Positions 17,194-25,521 of a stretch of DNA of 38,863 nucleotides are shown here, in pieces. The stretch is from Synergistaceae bacterium (GTDB taxonomy: Bacteria; Synergistota; Synergistia; Synergistales; Aminobacteriaceae), in contig JAFSXR010000024.1 in assembly GCA_017443985.1 (NCBI GenBank), positions 1 to 38,863 on the forward strand, written 5' to 3'. Each line of letters starts with the position of its first letter. Within the stretch, counting starts at the first letter, position 1. Both the position numbers and the translations under genes were made by a program. The notes below the pieces were generated by a model. It saw only the letters and a list, made by a program, of their open reading frames with translations, had not been told where the DNA came from and searched no databases.

Positions 17194-19278
17194 ATGGCAA
17201 TAAAAAATATTTTACTTGAAATCGGCACGGAAGAAATTCCTTCGCGTTTTATTCCCGATGCTCTTGAAACATTAAAAAAGAACGCTGAGGCTTCACTCGC
17301 CGCGAACAGAATAGAATTTAAGGATGCTAAGACCTACGCAACACCGCGCAGGCTTGTTTTAATCGTTACAGGCGCAAGCGAGAGCCAGACCGAAATTATA
17401 GAAATGTTAAAAGGCCCTCCCGTATCGACCGCTTATGACAGAAACGGCGTGCCTACACGCGCAGCCGAAGGTTTTGCCAAAGGTAAAGGAATTAAAGTCG
17501 ATGACTTAAAAGAAATCGAAGTCAACGGAATTAAATACATAGCCGCAGAAGTTAAGCAGGAGAGCAAAAAAACTCTCGATGTCCTGCCGGAAATTTTGAA
17601 AAATTTAATCGCCGGTCTGACTTTTCCGAAGAGCATGTACTGGGATAATTCGGGCGTACGATTTGCCCGGCCTATCCGCTGGATTGTCGCGCTTGCTGAT
17701 GAAAATATCATTCCGTTCAAATACGGCAATGTCGAATCAGGACGCAGGACGAGCGGGCATAGATTTATGGGCAAAAAAGTCATTGAAGTTAACGATGCCG
17801 CAGAATTTCTTGATGTTCTTTATGATAACGATGTAATTTTAGACCAGGAAAAACGGCTTCAGAAAATGAAATCGGCCATTGCAAATTTACAGCAGAATTT
17901 TGACGGAAATTACGAAGTCGAAATGGACGAGAAAATTCTCGAGGAAAATTTATATCTCGTTGAATACCCCGTGCCTTTTGCCGGAACTTTTGATAAACGC
18001 TATCTCGAAATCCCCGAAGAAGTTTTGACGACTTCAATGAAAAAAAATCAGAAATATTTAGCCGTCAGAAATAAAGACAAGGGCGGAAAGCTCGCTAATT
18101 ATTTTGTCGGCGTAAGCAATAACATGGTACCCGACATAAAAGTTATTCAGGAGGGCAATGAGAGAGTTTTACGCGCAAGGCTTGAGGACGCGGCCTTCTT
18201 CTGGGACGAGGACAGAAAAACTCCTCTAGCGTCTTATGTCGAGAGATTAAAGAGCGTAACTTATCAGGAAAAATTAGGAAGCGTTTACGATAAAGTCATG
18301 CTCACGCGAAAATTAGCCCTCTGGTTCTGTGATAAATACGGCATGAAAGAAATTACTCCGCTCGTTGACAGAGCCGCTTATCTTGCAAAAGCCGATTTAG
18401 TTACAAGCATGGTCTTTGAATTTACTGACCTGCAGGGCGTTATGGGCCGCGAATACGCGAAGAGCGCAGGCGAAGATCCGAGAGTTGCCCTAGCTCTTTA
18501 TGAGCAGTATCTGCCGCAGACAGCAGCGGACAAGACACCGACCGATGACGTTGGCGCAGTTCTTGGCCTTGCTGAAAGAGTGCACATCATAACGGCGTGC
18601 CACAAAGCCGGGCTTGAGCCTACAGGTTCGCAGGATCCTTACGCGCTTAGAAGAGCCGCCCGCTGTATCAACGAAATTTTATTCGCGAAAAAATATAATT
18701 TCGACATCACCGAAGCTGTTAAAAAGTCGTGCGAAATTAACGAAGTCGATGACGCTACGCAGGCGAAAATTTTAGACTTCATTAAGCAGCGTTTGCACGT
18801 TCAATTAAAAGAACGCGGCTTTGAGCATGAGCTTGCGGCACTCGGAATCAGCGTTGCCGGAAATGTTCCTTATCAGGCTTTGAAATTAATTGAAACTCTC
18901 AACGTCGTTAAGGCTGAAGAATGGTTCACTGCTCTTGTAAGTTCTGCGGTGCGCGTCAAAAATATTATCCGCAAGAACGCGAATGAGAAAATTAATGAAA
19001 AAGTTGACGAGGCATTATTGACCGTTGACGCTGAAAAGAATTTATATAGAGCTGTTGCGAAACTTGATGAGCCCGTCAAAAAAGCTCTTGAGGCTTACGA
19101 CTGGGAAGCCCTTGCGAAAATGCTCGCGGAACTTTCGCCAGTTGTCGCGAAATTTTTTGATGATGTCATGGTCATGGATAAGGACGAAAAAATCAGGGCC
19201 AACCGCTTGTCATTATTAGCGCAGTGCAATAAATTATTTAACGAAGTCGGCGATTTAAGCACGCTTCAATTCAGTTAG
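17194..19278 (+). CDS. glyS: Glycyl-tRNA synthetase beta subunit
   Basis: A 694-residue protein of normal length. Family blocks include LLEIGTEEIPSRFIPDALE at the N-terminus, FPKSMYWDNSGVRFARPIRWIVAL, EEVLTTSMKKNQKYLAV, DAAFFWDEDRKTPLASYVERL, EFTDLQGVMGREYAKSAGED, and a helical C-terminal anticodon-binding region (about 570-690). It binds tRNA-Gly and completes the tetramer with GlyQ. There is no strong Shine-Dalgarno (AGGAAATTTTTTTGAGGAAT lies upstream), so coupling to glyQ is likely. The TAG stop is part of the first TTAGGAG heptamer of the following array. Confidence 0.97.
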   Translation: MAIKNILLEIGTEEIPSRFIPDALETLKKNAEASLAANRIEFKDAKTYATPRRLVLIVTGASESQTEIIEMLKGPPVSTAYDRNGVPTRAAEGFAKGKGIKVDDLKEIEVNGIKYIAAEVKQESKKTLDVLPEILKNLIAGLTFPKSMYWDNSGVRFARPIRWIVALADENIIPFKYGNVESGRRTSGHRFMGKKVIEVNDAAEFLDVLYDNDVILDQEKRLQKMKSAIANLQQNFDGNYEVEMDEKILEENLYLVEYPVPFAGTFDKRYLEIPEEVLTTSMKKNQKYLAVRNKDKGGKLANYFVGVSNNMVPDIKVIQEGNERVLRARLEDAAFFWDEDRKTPLASYVERLKSVTYQEKLGSVYDKVMLTRKLALWFCDKYGMKEITPLVDRAAYLAKADLVTSMVFEFTDLQGVMGREYAKSAGEDPRVALALYEQYLPQTAADKTPTDDVGAVLGLAERVHIITACHKAGLEPTGSQDPYALRRAARCINEILFAKKYNFDITEAVKKSCEINEVDDATQAKILDFIKQRLHVQLKERGFEHELAALGISVAGNVPYQALKLIETLNVVKAEEWFTALVSSAVRVKNIIRKNANEKINEKVDEALLTVDAEKNLYRAVAKLDEPVKKALEAYDWEALAKMLAELSPVVAKFFDDVMVMDKDEKIRANRLSLLAQCNKLFNEVGDLSTLQFS

Positions 19279-19303
19279 GAGTTAGGAATTAGGAGTTAGG
19301 AGT
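19275..19303 (+). repeat. Tandem heptamer array, glyS-amidohydrolase junction
   Basis: Units TTAGGAG, TTAGGAA, TTAGGAG, TTAGGAG run from within the glyS stop. The last GGAG (19299-19302) is the ribosome site of the next gene, ten bases before its ATG. An inverted partial copy, CCTAATTCCTC, lies inside the next gene at about 19335-19345. Confidence 0.85.
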
Positions 19304-19312
19304 TAAAAGAAA

Positions 19313-20197
19313 ATGACAAAACGATCCATAATCCCTAATTCCTCTTTTATTATCACGGATTTTCACGTTCACACATTCCCTGAAAAAATAGCTGCGTCAG
19401 CTCTTGAAAAGTTACAGGCAAAGAGCCACACGCGGCCTTTTACTGACGGGACATTAAACGCTCTTGAAACTTCAATGAAAAATGCAGGCGTGTCCCGTTC
19501 AGTTTTACAGCCTGTAGCCACAAAGCCGGAACAGGTTACGGGAATAAACGACAAAGCCGTAAAAATAAATTCTGACCATCAAAATATTATTTCTTTCGGG
19601 GCAATGCACCCATATTTTGAAAATTATGAGGCAGAGCTTGAAAGGATTTTTTCAGCCGGCATAAAAGGCATAAAACTTCACCCGGTTTATCAGGGCTTGA
19701 GCTTTGATGACGGGAAATATATAAAAATTCTTCAAAAAGCCTGCGCGCTTGGCCTTGCGGTTTTAATTCACGCAGGCTGGGATATAGGCTTTCCCGGCAA
19801 TGATAACGCAATGCCCGAAAAAATAAAAAACGCTCTTGAAAAAATACACGGCGATAAAAAAATAATTCTTGCCCACATGGGAGGCTGGAGAGCATGGGAC
19901 GAAGCAAAAATTTTTTCAAGTTATGAGGGAGTTTTTATTGACACCGCATTTTCACTCGGTGAATTTACGCCAAACTGCGATAATTTTTATAAAACCCGTG
20001 AAGAATGTAAAATGCTCGGCGAAGATGAATTTGTCGAGATAATAAAAACTTTTGGAGCTGAGCGCGTAATTTTCGGCTCTGACAGCCCGTGGGCCTCACA
20101 GAAGGACAGCGTTGAACAATTAAACGCTATAAAATCATTAAATGAGAGCGAGAAAATTTTAATTTTTTCCACGAATGCAGAAAAATTTTTTCTGTAG
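19313..20197 (+). CDS. Amidohydrolase family 2 metal-dependent hydrolase
   Basis: A 294-residue TIM-barrel protein of the Amidohydro_2 (ACMSD-like) group. The HxH site is H18 and H20 in TDFHVHTF. Later metal or active-site blocks are GIKLHPVYQG, VLIHAGWD, ILAHMGGW and FGSDSPW, which carries the catalytic aspartate. Family members decarboxylate or hydrolyse cyclic acids and lactones; the substrate is unknown. The first dozen residues (MTKRSIIPNSSF) lie before the barrel and are partly encoded by an inverted heptamer copy, so the N-terminus may have been extended by the repeat. It converges on DUF3592. Confidence 0.88.
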   Translation: MTKRSIIPNSSFIITDFHVHTFPEKIAASALEKLQAKSHTRPFTDGTLNALETSMKNAGVSRSVLQPVATKPEQVTGINDKAVKINSDHQNIISFGAMHPYFENYEAELERIFSAGIKGIKLHPVYQGLSFDDGKYIKILQKACALGLAVLIHAGWDIGFPGNDNAMPEKIKNALEKIHGDKKIILAHMGGWRAWDEAKIFSSYEGVFIDTAFSLGEFTPNCDNFYKTREECKMLGEDEFVEIIKTFGAERVIFGSDSPWASQKDSVEQLNAIKSLNESEKILIFSTNAEKFFL

Positions 20198-20212
20198 AAT
20201 TTTTCACGGCGC

Positions 20213-20244
20213 AAAAAACAGCCCCCGATTTTTTTCGAGAGCTG
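20213..20244 (-). terminator. Intrinsic terminator closing the ula-HAD-DUF3592 operon
   Basis: On the minus strand CAGCTCTCGA pairs with TCGGGGGCTG (two G-T pairs) around A6, followed by T6. It begins one base after the DUF3592 stop. The opposite strand also has a T-rich flank, so it may serve the convergent amidohydrolase too. Confidence 0.8.
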
Positions 20245-20245
20245 C

Positions 20246-21070
20246 CTATAATACAACTGACAGAATGCTCAAGCCTGCGAGTATTCCAACAATGAGAATT
20301 ACAGCTCCGGTTATAGCAAGCCCGATGTGGGCGTGTCTTTCAAGCACCGCTCCCGTTGCCGGCTCATAGTATAGAGACATTTTTTCGCCGCGCTTAAAAG
20401 ATTTTTCGTTGCTTGAGTTTATTCTGCATCTCCTGATATTTTCCCTGCCGTTAATTTCATATTTGACAATCGGATAATAGGTAAATTTCGAGCTTTTCCA
20501 AATTTTTGTCTCTTTTGAGAGCTGCCGCGAAAATATATCAATTACTTCAGCGTCAATGCGCTGCAAATTTTTTTTCTTCAATGAAAAATAAGTATACAGC
20601 AGATTAATTCCTGCGCCGATTAATATAATAGTCAGGCAGAGCATGGCTTCAACTTCGCGCTTCTGATTTTCAAACATCGTAAGCAAAATTAATAAAGCCC
20701 CTCCCGTCATCATGACTAACGGATGAAAAATGGTCTCGTCTTCTTTTTCGCTAAGCTGAGAGCTTTCAGTTCCGCTCCCCCAAAATATTCTGACCTGCTG
20801 TCCGGGCGCGTATTCTGTCGGAGATTTGAAAATCTGCTGAACTTTTTTATTTGAGCCTAATCCCGTATATTCTGCCGTGATGTCGTAGTAATTCATTAAT
20901 TCTCTGCCCTGTCTGTCTTTTTTGATGACATGTTCGCAGCTTATGACATCAGCGACGGAGCTTGAATCTTTTTTGCGTCTTTTGAGCCAGCCTTTAACCT
21001 GCCCGGAGCCTACAAGAAAAATTATTATTCCGGGAATGTAAGGCAGAAATCGTGATAAAAAATTATCCAT
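20246..21070 (-). CDS. Membrane protein with DUF3592-like beta domains
   Basis: A 274-residue membrane protein with four hydrophobic segments: a short N-terminal one (FLPYIPGIIIFLVGSGQV), two in the middle (about 117-135 and 142-163) and one at the C-terminus. Between them are two soluble beta-rich segments with similar layouts (ADVISCEHVIKKDRQGRELMNYYDITAEY...GQQVRIFWGSG and DAEVIDIFSRQ...YYPIVKYEINGRE...GEKMSLYYEPATG), the pattern of DUF3592 proteins. The biochemical role is unknown. It starts four bases after the HAD gene and is last in the leftward ula operon. There is no evident link to ascorbate use. Confidence 0.7.
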   Translation of the reverse strand: MDNFLSRFLPYIPGIIIFLVGSGQVKGWLKRRKKDSSSVADVISCEHVIKKDRQGRELMNYYDITAEYTGLGSNKKVQQIFKSPTEYAPGQQVRIFWGSGTESSQLSEKEDETIFHPLVMMTGGALLILLTMFENQKREVEAMLCLTIILIGAGINLLYTYFSLKKKNLQRIDAEVIDIFSRQLSKETKIWKSSKFTYYPIVKYEINGRENIRRCRINSSNEKSFKRGEKMSLYYEPATGAVLERHAHIGLAITGAVILIVGILAGLSILSVVL

Positions 21071-21074
21071 AATT

Positions 21075-21767
21075 TTAATCTGAAATTATCTGTAAAATCT
21101 GCTTAAGAGCTGTTATTCGCGCTACATTTTCAGCATTTTTTTTATCATAAGGATCAAACCAAAGCGCGTTCATGCCTGCGGATAAAGCTCCATAGTAATC
21201 TTTTTGTAAATCATCGCCGATAAAAAGACACTCCGAAGGCAGACAGCCGGCTTTTTTTACGCACATGCTAAAAACTTTAGGCGAGGGTTTTTCTTCTCCG
21301 GCTTCTTCGCTTGTTACCATGAAATCAAAATACTGCAAAACTTTCATGCGCTCAAGTTTCAGCATTTGAGTGTAAGGGACCATGTCAGAGCCAATGCCGA
21401 TCTTCAAGCCCTTTTCTTTCAGTGCCTTCATTACATCGGACATGCCGTCATAAGGCGTTAAAGTATCCATTAAAGTTGACCAATACATTTCATACATTTT
21501 CACGGCGTGGGGGAAAAGAGGCAGGGACGACTGCTCCAGCATTTTTTGATACCGTAACATTCTGTCCCTGCAACTTCCGTTATAACCGAGCTGTTCGTAA
21601 ATTTCATGCTGAACTGCTGCGTGCTTTTCGTCAAACTCTTCAGCGGTCCAGCCGAAATTTTTTTTTGTATACTCCTTCAGAGCATTTAACGCCAGCCTGT
21701 TTGAATGCGTGAAATCGTAAAGTGTATTGTCAACATCAAAAATTACGCTTTTGATTGAACGATACAT
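21075..21767 (-). CDS. HAD-superfamily hydrolase (YjjG/pyrimidine 5'-nucleotidase-like)
   Basis: About 230 residues of the HAD subfamily IA type. Motif I is VIFDVDNTLYDF with the nucleophile/acid aspartate pair, motif II is the IGIGSDMV serine region, motif III the EKPSPKVF lysine and motif IV FIGDDLQKDYYGA. The helical cap follows motif I. Enzymes with DVDNTLYD and this cap commonly dephosphorylate nucleotides or sugar phosphates. The ATG at 21767 is preferred; the frame is open to TTG 21785, but neither has a convincing ribosome site, so coupling to ulaB (stop at 21792) is likely. In this operon a sugar-phosphate substrate is possible. Confidence 0.85.
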   Translation of the reverse strand: MYRSIKSVIFDVDNTLYDFTHSNRLALNALKEYTKKNFGWTAEEFDEKHAAVQHEIYEQLGYNGSCRDRMLRYQKMLEQSSLPLFPHAVKMYEMYWSTLMDTLTPYDGMSDVMKALKEKGLKIGIGSDMVPYTQMLKLERMKVLQYFDFMVTSEEAGEEKPSPKVFSMCVKKAGCLPSECLFIGDDLQKDYYGALSAGMNALWFDPYDKKNAENVARITALKQILQIISD

Positions 21768-21791
21768 CTTTAACTGCAACAGCAAAAAAAC

Positions 21792-22100
21792 TTAGTCGAT
21801 TAATCCAGCATCTTTCAAAGCCGTTTCAATCTCTTTGTCCGACATAACGTTCTTCAAAGTGATTAACGTAGTTTTTGAAGTGTCAATTCCCTCAAAAGTT
21901 TTTGCGAACGGTTTTGCGCAAAGAACAACATCATAGTTCGGTGCCGCGCTTTTGCCTTCAGAGACTGCACAGTGGCTGATTGCCGCAGGTTTAATATTGT
22001 TGCGAGTCATAACTTTTTTGATTGCGTTCTCCATGAGGAGCGATGAGCCTGCACCGTTTGCACAGCATGCCAATAATTTTTTTCCGTCAAGTTTTGCCAT
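21792..22100 (-). CDS. ulaB: PTS EIIB component, ascorbate (UlaB) type
   Basis: A 102-residue cytosolic EIIB domain. The phospho-cysteine is C13 in the loop CANGAGSS of LLACCANGAGSSLLM, the L-ascorbate/galactitol-type P-loop. Later come NYDVVLCAKPFAKTF and a C-terminal amphipathic helix. It takes phosphate from EIIA and gives it to ascorbate during transport through EIIC. It lies 29 bases after ulaA on the minus strand, with a Shine-Dalgarno of the AAGGA kind. Confidence 0.92.
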   Translation of the reverse strand: MAKLDGKKLLACCANGAGSSLLMENAIKKVMTRNNIKPAAISHCAVSEGKSAAPNYDVVLCAKPFAKTFEGIDTSKTTLITLKNVMSDKEIETALKDAGLID

Positions 22101-22129
22101 AATAAAATTTCAAGTCCTTTCAAGTTTTT

Positions 22130-23617
22130 TTAGGCTTTTTTCTTTTCCGCAATATAGGCCTTGTATGCTTCATAATCTTCAGTGATTAAGAAGTAGCCCC
22201 TCGGATCCATTAAATATTCAATCTGAGGAATTGCAAGCAATACTACAACGACAATAGCAACTCCGATATATCCCGAATAGTGCATTACCCAAGTGAATGC
22301 CGGCCAAACTGTATCCCAGTCGAACATTCCAAGATAGCCGCCGTAATTTGCAAGTCCTACCCAGCCGGCGATTAAAGCAGCTCCGAAAACCTGAATTAAT
22401 CCCGAAAGGAACGGAATAATTAAGCAGGCTTTGAGACCGCCTTTTTCGTTTGCAACAAGTCCGATTGTAGCGTTATCAAAGAATACAGGGACAAATCCGC
22501 AAATGATAATCGTTGGCGAGCCGGAGAAGATTAATATTAAAATCGCTGTAATCTGTCCGACTAAACCGGCTAAAAATCCAAAAGTAACAGCGTTTGAATC
22601 GCCAAATCCGTAGCAGACAGCGCAGTCAACGCCGGGAACTGATGACGGTAATAATTTATCCGCAATTCCTTGGAATGACGCTGTTAGTTCTGTAACGAAC
22701 GTTCTAACGCCTAACTGTAAGATAGCCAGATAAACTGCAAACTGTAATGATGTATTCAAGCAATAGAAACCAAAGTTCATGCTCTCTTTGATGATTTTCT
22801 TCTCAACAAAGAACGGTTTGCCGATAACAACCATTATGATGCTGAAGAAAACTGTCATTAATATTGCTGTACAAACCATATTCTCGTTGAAGATTGAGAA
22901 GAAGCCGGGCATTTCGAGGTCTCCGACTTTTTTAACTTTGCGCTTTCCGCCTCTATCGCCAAAAAGTACACCGGCGAGCCAATATCCGAATCTAATTCCG
23001 AACATCTGCTGGTGAGCTATTGCAAAGCCTGCGCCGTCAGTTAATTCCTGCATGGGCTTGACTGTCAAGTTTGAACCGACTGCCCAATATGCTCCCAAAA
23101 TTACTGACATTACGATCATTAAATATAAATCGTTGTTCAAAAGTCCGGGAAGCGCGAACATGATTAACCAATATGCTGTTGCTGCCTGCTGTACCTGCAC
23201 GTGCCCCGTTGTGAAAAGAGAGCGGCATTTTGTAATTTTGTTGAAGCGGACAAGCAAAATATTAACGATAAATGCAATTAACAACAGCGTCATAACCTGC
23301 GAGAAGCCTTTACCAAAAACTTCTTCAACTCCGGCTGTAACTGCGTTCTGTCCGTAGTAAGGGTCAATGACGCAAGCTGTTAAGTTGAAACGCTCTTTAA
23401 GTCCCGCAAGAATAGGACGGAAGTTGCCGACCAAGCCGCCCGAACCTGCATTTAATATCAACATTCCGATGATTGCCTTCAAAGTTCCTGCGAGCGTGTC
23501 ATACCATTTTTTGCCCATTAAGCAATAGCCGAGCAGCGTCAGGAAGCCGACCATGTACGGAGCTTGCTGCAATATGTACGTTGCAAAAAAGGCCCAAATT
23601 TCGTTTAAGATGAACAT
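22130..23617 (-). CDS. ulaA: PTS EIIC component, ascorbate permease (UlaA/SgaT family)
   Basis: A 495-residue membrane protein with ten or more hydrophobic segments. UlaA-type blocks include VGFLTLLGYCLMGKKWYDTLAGTLKAIIGMLIL near the N-terminus, GHVQVQQAATAYWLIM, the MFGIRFGYWLAGVLFG block and the FGDSNAVTFGFLAGLVGQ loop. It forms the dimeric channel that carries L-ascorbate, phosphorylated on entry by EIIB. The C-terminal extension after IPQIEYLMDPRGYF is short and charged. AAAGGA precedes ATG 23617. Related sugar-acid substrates of the same family are possible. Confidence 0.94.
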   Translation of the reverse strand: MFILNEIWAFFATYILQQAPYMVGFLTLLGYCLMGKKWYDTLAGTLKAIIGMLILNAGSGGLVGNFRPILAGLKERFNLTACVIDPYYGQNAVTAGVEEVFGKGFSQVMTLLLIAFIVNILLVRFNKITKCRSLFTTGHVQVQQAATAYWLIMFALPGLLNNDLYLMIVMSVILGAYWAVGSNLTVKPMQELTDGAGFAIAHQQMFGIRFGYWLAGVLFGDRGGKRKVKKVGDLEMPGFFSIFNENMVCTAILMTVFFSIIMVVIGKPFFVEKKIIKESMNFGFYCLNTSLQFAVYLAILQLGVRTFVTELTASFQGIADKLLPSSVPGVDCAVCYGFGDSNAVTFGFLAGLVGQITAILILIFSGSPTIIICGFVPVFFDNATIGLVANEKGGLKACLIIPFLSGLIQVFGAALIAGWVGLANYGGYLGMFDWDTVWPAFTWVMHYSGYIGVAIVVVVLLAIPQIEYLMDPRGYFLITEDYEAYKAYIAEKKKA

Positions 23618-23658
23618 TATTTCTTCTTTCCTTTCGTGATTTTTAACTCAATATTAAA

Positions 23659-24141
23659 TTATTCTTCTTCGCATGGATATTTTTCTTCAGCGGCTAAAAT
23701 TTCCTCCGGCGTTGTTGCGACTGCGAGCGCGTCAAGCAGCGGCTCATTCTGGAAAATATTAGCTAACTGCTGAATGTTATTCATGTGTTCGGTCGGATTG
23801 GCGGAGCAGAGAGTGAAAAATAAATTTGCTTCTTTCTTTTCGCCGTCTTCGTCTACGCCAAAATCAATCAGCTTTTTGCACGCCATAAAGCCAATGCCGG
23901 TTTTGTAAACGCCCTCAGCGTTCTCTGTTGTGTGAGGCATTGCCACGTTATGCTCAAAGACCATGTAAGGGCCGTATTTCTCAACACATGCAATTATCTG
24001 CTTGTAAAAGTCTTTTGAGACGCTTCCGTCGGCGATGAGGCTTTCAGTACTCTGCTTTACAGCTTCCTGCCACGTAAGACCCTCGCCGTCAATAAATTTG
24101 TAATGCTTTTTTGCGACAATATCCTGTAAAACTGTAGACAT
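23659..24141 (-). CDS. ulaC: PTS EIIA component, ascorbate (UlaC) type
   Basis: A 160-residue cytosolic EIIA of the mannitol/fructose-nitrogen-like fold used in ula systems. The phospho-histidine is H70 in EHNVAMPHTTENA. The block SLIADGSVSKDFYKQIIACVEKYGPYMVF precedes it and ANPTEHMNNIQQLANIF follows. It takes phosphate from HPr and passes it to UlaB. No ptsH or ptsI is in the window. It starts 16 bases after ulaG with GAGGAGA near the ATG. Confidence 0.92.
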   Translation of the reverse strand: MSTVLQDIVAKKHYKFIDGEGLTWQEAVKQSTESLIADGSVSKDFYKQIIACVEKYGPYMVFEHNVAMPHTTENAEGVYKTGIGFMACKKLIDFGVDEDGEKKEANLFFTLCSANPTEHMNNIQQLANIFQNEPLLDALAVATTPEEILAAEEKYPCEEE

Positions 24142-24157
24142 GATCTTATCTCCTCAA

Positions 24158-25261
24158 TTACAGGCACGAACGGTACGGAATGTTCTGCGGAGCCTCGAAG
24201 CAGTCCTCAAAACCGCGTCTGTGATGATAATAAATCTTGTCCTTGTCCTGAGGATAGACGTATTTTCCGCCGACCTGCCAGAAGAACGGGTGGAATTTGT
24301 ATTCGTTGCGGTCTTTCTTGAAATCGTAGAGGACTTTAATTTCTTCGCAGTCAGCTTGAAAGTTCGTCCATACGTCCCAGTGAATGGGCACAACGACTTT
24401 GCAGCGGAGATTTTCGGCCATTCTTAAAACGTCGATTGATGTCATCTTGTCCTGCATACCGATCGGATTTTCGCCGAATGAGCCGAAAGCTACATCAATG
24501 TCGTAATCTTTGCCGTGCTTTGCGAAATAAATCGAGAAGTGAGAGTCGCCGGAGTGATAGATATTTCCGCCCGGTGTCTTTACGAGATAATTAACTGCTT
24601 TCTCGTCCATGTCGGTCGGGCATTTTCCGGTGAGCTCTTCGCGGTCGGGGCCTGTCGAGTCGGTCGTTACGATACAGGTTCTGTCAAAGCTGTCAAGGCA
24701 CACAATCTCGATGTCCTTAATCTTGATTACGTCGCCGGGCTTTACAATCTTGCAGCGGTCTTCAGGGACTCCCCACTTCACCCAAGTTTCAACGGACTTT
24801 AACGGACCGATGAACGGTACGGGAATTTCTTTTCCGTTTTCGTCTGTCGTCGTCATGTTGCTGTGAAGAACGTGAGCCGCCCATTCTGCGGACATGTGAT
24901 CCTGATGATAGTGAGTTGCTAAAACTGCGTCAACCTGCTTGAAAGCGAACGGGTCAATAACAAACGGAACGTTGCGCAAATTAGGCTGCATTGCTCGGCC
25001 GCCGCACATGTTTGCCATTTGATGACCGACCGCCATTTTTCCGTTGCCGTGAGTTCTCTTGCCGTTGCCGCACCATAAATCAATCGTGATGTTGGCACCG
25101 CCGGGAGTTTTGAACCAGATACCAGTGCAGCCGAGCCACCACATGGCAACGTTGCCCGGAGCTACGACTTCGTTTTCAATGTCTTCAACGAGCCACGTTC
25201 CCCATTCAGGAAAAGTGCTCATAATCCATTTTTCGCGAGTCATTTCCGATATTTTACTCAT
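24158..25261 (-). CDS. ulaG: L-ascorbate-6-phosphate lactonase
   Basis: A 367-residue metallo-beta-lactamase-fold enzyme with very high visible similarity to E. coli UlaG from end to end: [41 protein letters not shown]-like [49 protein letters not shown], and [24 protein letters not shown] is the metal site. It opens the lactone of ascorbate 6-phosphate to 3-keto-L-gulonate 6-phosphate in the cytosol. First gene of the leftward operon, with AAGGAGG before the ATG and a strong promoter at 25372-25400. Confidence 0.97.
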   Translation of the reverse strand: MSKISEMTREKWIMSTFPEWGTWLVEDIENEVVAPGNVAMWWLGCTGIWFKTPGGANITIDLWCGNGKRTHGNGKMAVGHQMANMCGGRAMQPNLRNVPFVIDPFAFKQVDAVLATHYHQDHMSAEWAAHVLHSNMTTTDENGKEIPVPFIGPLKSVETWVKWGVPEDRCKIVKPGDVIKIKDIEIVCLDSFDRTCIVTTDSTGPDREELTGKCPTDMDEKAVNYLVKTPGGNIYHSGDSHFSIYFAKHGKDYDIDVAFGSFGENPIGMQDKMTSIDVLRMAENLRCKVVVPIHWDVWTNFQADCEEIKVLYDFKKDRNEYKFHPFFWQVGGKYVYPQDKDKIYYHHRRGFEDCFEAPQNIPYRSCL

Positions 25262-25371
25262 CTTTATAGAAACCTCCTTAGTACAAAAATTTTGAAACCT
25301 AAAGCGAAAGATAACTGCTAAAATCTTTTTTTTAGAAATTATTTTGAGAAATGTTTACTAAATTAAGCTAG

Positions 25372-25400
25372 AATATACATTAACGCTTGTGAAAAGTCAA
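25372..25400 (-). promoter_or_regulatory. Promoter of the leftward ulaG operon
   Basis: On the minus strand TTGACT (25400-25395), exactly 17 bases, TATATT (25377-25372). The transcript would have a leader of about 105 bases before the ulaG ATG. Confidence 0.75.
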
Positions 25401-25406
25401 ATATAT

Positions 25407-25416
25407 ATGTATACAT
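25407..25416. promoter_or_regulatory. Candidate operator ATGTATACAT between the divergent ula promoters
   Basis: A perfect 10-bp palindrome lying just upstream of the leftward -35 box and on top of the rightward -35 box. Palindromes of this GTATAC-centred kind are typical of GntR/HutC-family repressors. A half-site ATATACAT occurs at 25373-25380, inside the leftward -10. No regulator gene is in the window. Confidence 0.5.
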
Positions 25417-25438
25417 TTTCAAAAAGTTTTGCTATAAT
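25410..25438 (+). promoter_or_regulatory. Promoter of the rightward ulaE operon, extended -10 type
   Basis: TATACA (25410-25415), 17 bases, TATAAT (25433-25438) preceded by TGC, an extended -10 element. It reads toward ulaE, about 80 bases downstream. Confidence 0.75.
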
Positions 25439-25521
25439 CAAAAAAATTTTACTAGCCAGATTTTTCATTAAAGATTTTATAAAAAATAAAAACTATATCA
25501 ACGCAAAGGAGCTGTTGACTT

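Noticed and set aside
25391..25406. CRP-like site TGTGA in the ula spacer
   Set aside because: Only one half-site is present and the second half does not match.
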